Positions 59,145-64,000 of a DNA stretch of 64,000 nt are shown here, one piece after another (positions within the stretch are counted from its first letter, which is position 1; each line of letters starts with the position of its first letter). The notes under the pieces were generated by a model, which saw nothing but the letters and a program-made list of their open reading frames with translations, had not been told where the DNA came from and searched no databases. A program made the translations under genes and the position numbers. The stretch spans positions 2,611,501-2,675,500 of the forward strand of contig NZ_HG322950.1 in assembly GCF_000689415.1 (NCBI RefSeq), in the 5' to 3' direction. The DNA is from Pseudomonas knackmussii B13 (GTDB lineage: Bacteria; Pseudomonadota; Gammaproteobacteria; Pseudomonadales; Pseudomonadaceae).

Positions 59145-60149
59145 TTAGCGCGGCAGACGTCCTTCGATGGGATAGGCCGGGTCGGAGTAGCCCGGTGTCG
59201 AGGCATGGCCCGGCGGCACCAGGCTGTCGACCAGGGCTTCGTCGGCGGCGTCCAGCTTCACCTGCAGCGCCTCCATGTAGCCGTCCCAGTGCGCCTCGGT
59301 GCGCGGCCCGGCAATGGCCGAGCTGACCAGGCGATTGTTCAGCACCCAGGCGAGGGCGAAGGCCGCCGAGGCAGTGCCGCGCGCCGCCGCATGCTCGGCG
59401 ATGCGCTGAGCAACGTGCAGCGACTCGGGGCGCCATTCGGTCTGCTGGATACGCTTGTCGCCACGGCCGACGCGGGAGTCGGCGGGCGGTGCGGCATCAG
59501 GCTGGTACTTGCCGGTGAGCACGCCGCGCGCCAGTGGGCTGTAGGGCACCACGCCGATGCCGTAGTGCCCGGCAGCCGGCAACTGCTCGACCTCGGCCGT
59601 GCGGTCCACCAGGTTGTACAGCGGCTCGCTGGCCACCGGGCGGTCGATGCCCAGCTGGTCGGCCAGGCGCACCACCTCGGCGATGCGCCAGCCACGGAAG
59701 TTGGACAGCCCGTAGTAGCGCACCTTGCCCTGGCGGATCAGCTCGCCGACGGCGCGCAGGCCTTCCTCCAGCGGCGCGTCGTTCAGCGAGCGGTGGAAGT
59801 AGACGATGTCCAGGTAGTCGCTGCCCAGGCGCTTGAGGCTGGCCTCCACCGATTGATAGATCCACTTGCGCGACTGGCCCTGCTGGTTGGGGCCCTGGCC
59901 GAAGGCGTAGCCGAACTTGCTGGCGATCACCCAGTCGTCGCGGTTCGCGGCGATGGCGCGGCCGACGATCTCCTCGGAGCGGCCGGCATGGTAGACGTCG
60001 GCAGTGTCGATGAAGTTGACGCCCTGCTCATGGGCCTTGGCGATGATGCGCGCGGCCGTGGCTTCGTCGGTCTCGCCGCCGAACATCATCGCGCCCAGGC
60101 ACAGGGGCGACACCTTGAGGGCGCTGTGGCCCAGATAGCGGTATTCCAT
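59145..60149 (-). CDS. Aldo/keto reductase
   Basis: 334 residues. It starts MEYRYLGHSALKVSPLCLGAMMFGG; catalytic residues are Asp and Tyr in FIDTADVYHAGRSEE, Lys in VIASKFGYAF and His in YFHRSLND. NADPH-binding residues lie in SSAIAGPRTEAHWDGY. It converges on the LysR gene with a 10-base gap. Confidence 0.92.
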   Translation of the reverse strand: MEYRYLGHSALKVSPLCLGAMMFGGETDEATAARIIAKAHEQGVNFIDTADVYHAGRSEEIVGRAIAANRDDWVIASKFGYAFGQGPNQQGQSRKWIYQSVEASLKRLGSDYLDIVYFHRSLNDAPLEEGLRAVGELIRQGKVRYYGLSNFRGWRIAEVVRLADQLGIDRPVASEPLYNLVDRTAEVEQLPAAGHYGIGVVPYSPLARGVLTGKYQPDAAPPADSRVGRGDKRIQQTEWRPESLHVAQRIAEHAAARGTASAAFALAWVLNNRLVSSAIAGPRTEAHWDGYMEALQVKLDAADEALVDSLVPPGHASTPGYSDPAYPIEGRLPR

Positions 60150-60159
60150 GGGGGTTGCC

Positions 60160-60312
60160 TCAATATTCCTGGGTAGTGGGGCGGAAGAGGATCTCGTTGA
60201 TGTCCACCGAGTCCGGCTGGCTCATGGCGAACAGCACCTGGTCGGTGTAGTCGGCCAGGACCGGGGCGATGTCGCCGAAAGCCTGGCGGGCGGGAGTGGG
60301 GGAAGTGCTCAT
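60160..60312 (-). pseudogene. Internally deleted carboxymuconolactone decarboxylase-like gene remnant
   Basis: 50 codons from ATG 60312. The N-terminal part (ARQAFGDIAPVLADYTDQVLF) resembles the start of AhpD/carboxymuconolactone decarboxylase domains. The last 15 residues (VDINEILFRPTTQEY) look like the natural end of a longer member. The catalytic CxxC-type centre is absent. An in-frame internal deletion is the simplest reading. It lies directly before the aldo/keto reductase on the same strand. Confidence 0.5.
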
Positions 60313-60403
60313 GGGCTGTCTCCGGTGGGGGTGGGCCGTTGCCTTGCCGACCATGCTACGTAGCGGCCGCGCAGCGATTAAGAGCGCGGCTTCGCTTGGA
60401 CCT

Positions 60404-60452
60404 ATGAGCCGAGTTCATGAGTGACCGCCCATGAGTCATGAGCGGTGCTCAT
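60404..60452. promoter_or_regulatory. Paired dyads (ATGAGC-N3-GCTCAT type) before aldo/keto reductase
   Basis: ATGAGCGGTGCTCAT (60438-60452) is a perfect dyad. ATGAGCCGAGTTCAT (60404-60418) is a near copy, 34 bases away. They lie in the divergent gap between the two aldo/keto reductase operons. Two helical turns or more of spacing suggests cooperative binding by a LysR- or TetR-type regulator. Confidence 0.55.
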
Positions 60453-60563
60453 AAGCGAATGCGGATTCAGCTGGCTAATCAAGGCGGGGCAGGCTCAGTA
60501 AAGTTGAATCCACTCGAACCCACCTTGAATCGCCTCGGCAGAACCCGGGCAGGAGGAACTCCC

Positions 60564-61547
60564 ATGGACAAACGCACACTCGGCAACGGCGGGCTGGAGG
60601 TCTCGGCCCTGGGCCTGGGCTGCATGGGCCTGAGCTTCGGCTACGGCCCGGCGACCGACAGGGCCGAGGCGATCGGCCTGATCCGCGCCGCCTTCGAGCG
60701 CGGCGTGACCTTCTTCGATAGCGCCGAGGCCTACGGTCCTTTCACCAACGAGGAACTGCTCGGAGAAGCCCTGGCGCCGATGCGCGATCAGGTGGTGATC
60801 GCCACCAAGTTCGGCTTTCTCGACGGCGATTCCAGCAAGGGCCTGGACAGCCGCCCGGAGCGCATCCGCGCAGTTGCCGAGGCTTCGCTGAAGCGCCTGA
60901 AAACCGACCGCATTGACTTGTTCTACCAACACCGGATCGACCCGAACGTGCCCATCGAGGATGTCGCCGGCACCGTCCGCGAACTGATCCAGGAAGGCAA
61001 GGTGAAGCACTTCGGCCTGTCCGAAGCCGGCGCGCAGTCGATCCGCCGCGCCCATGCGGTGCAGCCGGTGGCGGCGCTGCAGAGCGAGTATTCGCTCTGG
61101 TGGTGCGAGCCGGAGAAGGAGGTGCTGCCGGTACTGGAGGAGCTGGGCATCGGCTTCGTGCCCTTCAGTCCGCTGGGCAAGGGCTTCCTCACCGGCGCCA
61201 TCGACGCGAACACGCACTTCGACGCCAGCGATTTCCGCAACGTGGTGCCGCGCTTCTCGGAAGAAAACCGCAAGGCGAATGCGGCACTGGTGGACGTACT
61301 GGGGCGGATCGCCGAGGGCAAGGGCGCCACCCGCGCGCAGATCGCCATCGCCTGGTTGCTGGCGCAGAAGCCCTGGATAGTGCCGATCCCCGGCACCACC
61401 AAGCTGCATCGCCTGGAAGAGAACCTCGGTGCCGCGCGAATCGTCCTCGATGCAGTCGACCTGGCCGCCATCGAAGCTGCCTTGCAGCAGATCCAGGTCG
61501 TCGGCGAACGCTACCCGGCGCACCTGCAGCAACGCGTCGACCGCTGA
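60564..61547 (+). CDS. Aldo/keto reductase (YakC/AKR13-like)
   Basis: 327 residues from ATG 60564, behind AGGAGGA. Motifs: VSALGLGCMGLSFGYG, FFDSAEAYGPFTNEELLGEAL (Asp, Tyr), VIATKFGF (Lys), DLFYQHRIDPNVPIEDV (His) and IPIPGTTKLHRLEENLGA for NADPH. Unrelated in detail to the neighbour at 59145, so not a tandem duplicate. Confidence 0.92.
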   Translation: MDKRTLGNGGLEVSALGLGCMGLSFGYGPATDRAEAIGLIRAAFERGVTFFDSAEAYGPFTNEELLGEALAPMRDQVVIATKFGFLDGDSSKGLDSRPERIRAVAEASLKRLKTDRIDLFYQHRIDPNVPIEDVAGTVRELIQEGKVKHFGLSEAGAQSIRRAHAVQPVAALQSEYSLWWCEPEKEVLPVLEELGIGFVPFSPLGKGFLTGAIDANTHFDASDFRNVVPRFSEENRKANAALVDVLGRIAEGKGATRAQIAIAWLLAQKPWIVPIPGTTKLHRLEENLGAARIVLDAVDLAAIEAALQQIQVVGERYPAHLQQRVDR

Positions 61548-61611
61548 CGACAACTGGCGCCCGACTCCTGGCGGAGCGGGGCCCGTCCTTCCCACTGCAA
61601 AACCCGCGTGC

Positions 61612-62829
61612 ATGACCGAACAATTGATTTCCACCGCGACACCGCACCAGGGCCTCGGCGTCCTGCTGATCCTCAGCACCCTGATGGCCTTCGCTTCCAT
61701 CTCCACCGACCTCTACCTGCCGGCGCTGCCGCACATGGCCGCTGCGCTGGCGGCCAGCCCCGGCAGCGTCGAGCTGAGCATTTCCGGCTACCTGGTCGGC
61801 TTCAGCCTCGGCCAACTGCTCTGGGGGCCGATCGGTGACCGACACGGCCGGCGCCTGCCCATCGCCATCGGCCTGGTGCTGTTCATCCTCGGCTCCGCCG
61901 GCTGTGCGCTGGCCACTAGCGCGCCGACGCTGATCGGCTGGCGCGTGCTGCAGGCGGTCGGCGCCTGCGCCAGCGTGGTCCTGGCCCGTGCCATGGTCCG
62001 CGACCTCTACTCGGGGCCTGCGGCTGCACGGATGCTCTCGACCTTGATGACCGTGATGGCGGTCGCGCCCCTGGTCGGGCCGAGCCTGGGCGGCCTGATC
62101 CTGCGGCTGGGGTCCTGGCAGGCGATCTTCTGGGTGCTGGTCGGCGTCGGCCTGGCCACCCTGGGCGCGCTGGCGCTGTTGCCGGAAACCCTGCCGGCCG
62201 AGCTGCGCAGCCGCGAACCCCTGGCCGGCGCCGTGCACCGCTACGGCGAACTGCTGCGGCAGCGGCGCTTCCTGGCCTACGCCGGCGCGGGCGGCTTCTT
62301 CTATGCGGGGATGTTCGCCTACATCGCCGGCAGCCCGTTCGCCTACATCGACTACCACCATCTTTCGCCGCAACTGTATGGCGTGCTCTTCGCCGTGGGC
62401 ATCGTCGGCATCATGCTGACCAACCAGGTGAATGCGCGCCTGGTGGAATGCTACGGCAGCGACCGCCTGTTGCGCCTGGGTTGCGGCATGGCGGCGGGCG
62501 CCGGGTTGATCCTGGCAGCTGTCGCCGCAACCGACATGGGTGGCTTGCCGGCCTTGGCGCTGGCGCTGTTCCTGTTCATCGCGGCCACCGGTTTCGTGGT
62601 CGCCAACTCCATCGCCGGCGCCTTGGCCGGCTCGCCCCAGCAGGCCGGCGCGGTGTCGGCCCTGATCGGCTCGATCCATTACGGCTCGGGCATTCTCGGT
62701 TCTGCATTGGTCGGCTTGTGCGCCGACGGCACGCCCTGGCCGATGGGCTGGGTGATCGCCCTGTGCGGACTTGGGAGCTTGTGCTGCGCGCGGATGCTGG
62801 TGGCTGCCGGAGAGGCGCCGGCACGCTAG
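61612..62829 (+). CDS. Bcr/CflA-family multidrug MFS exporter
   Basis: 405 residues from ATG 61612 with 12 helices. The Bcr signatures are STDLYLPALPHMAAALAASPGSVELSISGYLVGFSLGQLLWGPIGDRHGRRLPI and RVLQAVGACASVVLARAMVRDLY. It lies 64 bases after the aldo/keto reductase, in the same direction. Confidence 0.92.
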   Translation: MTEQLISTATPHQGLGVLLILSTLMAFASISTDLYLPALPHMAAALAASPGSVELSISGYLVGFSLGQLLWGPIGDRHGRRLPIAIGLVLFILGSAGCALATSAPTLIGWRVLQAVGACASVVLARAMVRDLYSGPAAARMLSTLMTVMAVAPLVGPSLGGLILRLGSWQAIFWVLVGVGLATLGALALLPETLPAELRSREPLAGAVHRYGELLRQRRFLAYAGAGGFFYAGMFAYIAGSPFAYIDYHHLSPQLYGVLFAVGIVGIMLTNQVNARLVECYGSDRLLRLGCGMAAGAGLILAAVAATDMGGLPALALALFLFIAATGFVVANSIAGALAGSPQQAGAVSALIGSIHYGSGILGSALVGLCADGTPWPMGWVIALCGLGSLCCARMLVAAGEAPAR

Positions 62830-62851
62830 TGAATGTCGCGGGCCTGGCGCT

Positions 62852-63586
62852 TCAGCGCCAGGCCTGGTCGACCTGCCATTGCTGCGCGAGGCGCTGCAGC
62901 TCGCCCTGCTGGCGCAGCTGATCCAAAGCCGCCTGCCAGTTCGCGATTCGCTGTGCGTCGGTCTGCGGCGAGAAGGCGATGTAGACGCCCTGGCGCAGCA
63001 GCGCCAGGCGCAGGTGGATCTGGCGCGGGTCGATGCCGGCGTCGCGGGCCAGCGAGGTGATGGTGTGATCATCGGCCACCACCAGATCGGCGCGGCCGAG
63101 TTTCAGCAGGTTCATCATCTGCTCGGGGCTTTCCACGCCGTACAGGTTGTCCATGCCGTGCTTCTGCAGGTAGCTGTAGCCCAGCCATTTGCGCGGTACG
63201 GCGATGCGCCCGGCATGCCGGGCCTGTTCCAGGCTGGCCAGCGGCAGCGGCTTGTCGCCCAGCGAGTAGAGGCCGATCTGCACGTCCAGCGCCGGCCCGA
63301 CCCAGCGGTACTGCGTTTCGCGCTCGGGGCTGCGGAGCACCAGGAAGACGCCGGTGTCCGGGGTTTGCGCGGCCAGCAGCAGGGCGCGGCGCAGGGGCGT
63401 CTGGTCCAGCCGCACGCGGTCGCCGGTGAGCCCTGCCAGCGCATGCACCAGGTCCACCCCGTAGCCTTTGAGCTGGCCCTGCTGCAGGAATTGCAGCGGT
63501 GGGTGGTCGTCGGTGAGCAGGTGCAGTTCGGCTGCGCTGGCGGCGAAAGAGCAAAGGGAAAGGAGGCAAGCGAACAGCAGCTTCAT
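62852..63586 (-). CDS. Periplasmic substrate-binding (SBP family 3) protein
   Basis: 244 residues with a signal peptide (LLFACLLSLCSFAASA). The core reads LHLLTDDHPPLQFLQQGQLKGYGVDLVHALAG, then the SBP_bac_3 regions (GRIAVPRKWLGYSYLQKHG, LLKLGRADLVVADDHTI). It is an orphan amino-acid-binding-type protein, convergent with the MFS gene. Confidence 0.82.
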   Translation of the reverse strand: MKLLFACLLSLCSFAASAAELHLLTDDHPPLQFLQQGQLKGYGVDLVHALAGLTGDRVRLDQTPLRRALLLAAQTPDTGVFLVLRSPERETQYRWVGPALDVQIGLYSLGDKPLPLASLEQARHAGRIAVPRKWLGYSYLQKHGMDNLYGVESPEQMMNLLKLGRADLVVADDHTITSLARDAGIDPRQIHLRLALLRQGVYIAFSPQTDAQRIANWQAALDQLRQQGELQRLAQQWQVDQAWR

Positions 63587-63880
63587 GAAGCGGATCCCGA
63601 GGATGAGGCGCGCCAGAGACTATAGGGCGGTATGCGAATTGTCGCCGGTCAAATTGGCCAATGGCCATTATATTTGCGCGGCAGTTCCGGGCACGGGGAT
63701 TGCCGTACTTGACGTGCAGAATCCGGCTCGCGCACCGCAATCGCAAAAGGCGATACGTGCCGCCTCAACGATTGCCAAACGGTTTGCGCGCGCCCCGGGG
63801 AGCACCGTTGCGCTCGGCTACGCTCAGCTCAGGGCAACATTGCCGATCGGCAGTGGACTTGGCTTGAAGGGAGTCTGGCT
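63587..63880. other. Intergenic region before patatin-like gene
   Basis: About 290 bases, with a locally AT-rich segment around 63648-63680 (AATTGGCCAATGGCCATTATATTTG) that contains the dyad AATGGCCATT. It probably carries promoters for both divergent neighbours. No gene is seen. Confidence 0.4.
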
Positions 63881-64000
63881 ATGAGCGAATACCGCATCTT
63901 GTCCCTCGACGGTGGTGGCACCTGGGCGCTGCTCCAGGCGATGGCTCTGCAGCATATGTTTGGTATTGACGCACGTGGGCACGATGTCTTGCGCCGGTAC
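63881..64000 (+). CDS. Patatin-like phospholipase (5' end, cut by window edge)
   Basis: The first 40 codons read MSEYRILSLDGGGTWALLQAMALQHMFG, the patatin oxyanion-hole motif. The motif is DGGGTW in place of the more common DGGGxRG. The nucleophile GxSxG lies beyond the window. GGGAG precedes the ATG. Function (lipase, or a phage-defence effector) cannot be decided here. Confidence 0.75.
   Translation, partial: MSEYRILSLDGGGTWALLQAMALQHMFGIDARGHDVLRRY

Overview
The window is GC-rich, tightly packed chromosomal DNA from a gammaproteobacterium. It is most likely a Pseudomonas related to the P. aeruginosa / nitroreducens / citronellolis / knackmussii group. This is inferred from the ANR-type regulator, the GTAGGAGCGG-type REP repeats, the H2-type T6SS genes and the small Pseudomonas-type proteins; no rRNA or tRNA is present to confirm it.

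About two thirds of the window is a complete second flagellar system of the lateral (Laf) type. It is not the usual FleQ/FlhF/FleN polar system. On the left, fliM-N-P-Q-R-flhB-flhA' runs leftwards (1-4314) and lafK-fliE-F-G-H-I-J-flgM-N runs rightwards (4826-12574). After an interruption comes fliD-S-T-K-L-fliA-motA-motB (22097-28498), then a ToxR/ToxS-like pair (28492-29789) and the flagellin lafA (30007-30870), both on the minus strand. Further right are divergent flgA and flgB-C-D-E-F-G-H-I-J-K-L plus one unnamed gene (38293-49570). The inferred hierarchy is as follows. Sigma-54 with LafK fires class II promoters, for which good -24/-12 elements lie before lafK and flgB. The dedicated sigma-28 (FliA/LafS) then fires late genes. 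Three late genes (flgM, fliD, lafA) share an identically spaced motif, TAAG-N15-GTCGCC, that differs from canonical GCCGATAA.

The flagellar block is interrupted at 12.6-21.7 kb by an IS1111-group element (13-bp inverted repeats) and by the wreck of an H2-type type VI secretion cluster. The wreck holds stk1, stp1, the 3' half of tssM fused to a truncated fha gene, a small lipoprotein, a 3' fragment of an unidentified gene fused to the 5' part of tssA, an AT-rich orphan gene, and an intact hcp. A candidate toxin lies next to stk1.

Between lafA and flgA is a flagellin-glycosylation block (31220-37231): a three-domain glycosyltransferase, a VioA-like sugar aminotransferase, a methyltransferase and a hexapeptide acetyltransferase. 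Next comes a solitary BRO-N antirepressor-like gene. Its leader folds into a three-way-junction RNA complementary to a hairpin beside the gene, the layout of phage C4 antisense RNA control.

From about 49.7 kb rightwards the content is accessory or stress chromosome. There is a small Pseudomonas protein, a secreted putative metallopeptidase-like protein, and an FNR/ANR-family Fe-S regulator with three perfect TTGAT-N4-ATCAA boxes in front of Hsp20/oxidoreductase, tandem UspA and GNAT genes. Then follow two MFS exporters, two amino-acid-binding-like periplasmic proteins, a LysR regulator, two aldo/keto reductases, a remnant of a carboxymuconolactone-decarboxylase-like gene, and the 5' end of a patatin-like gene cut by the window edge.
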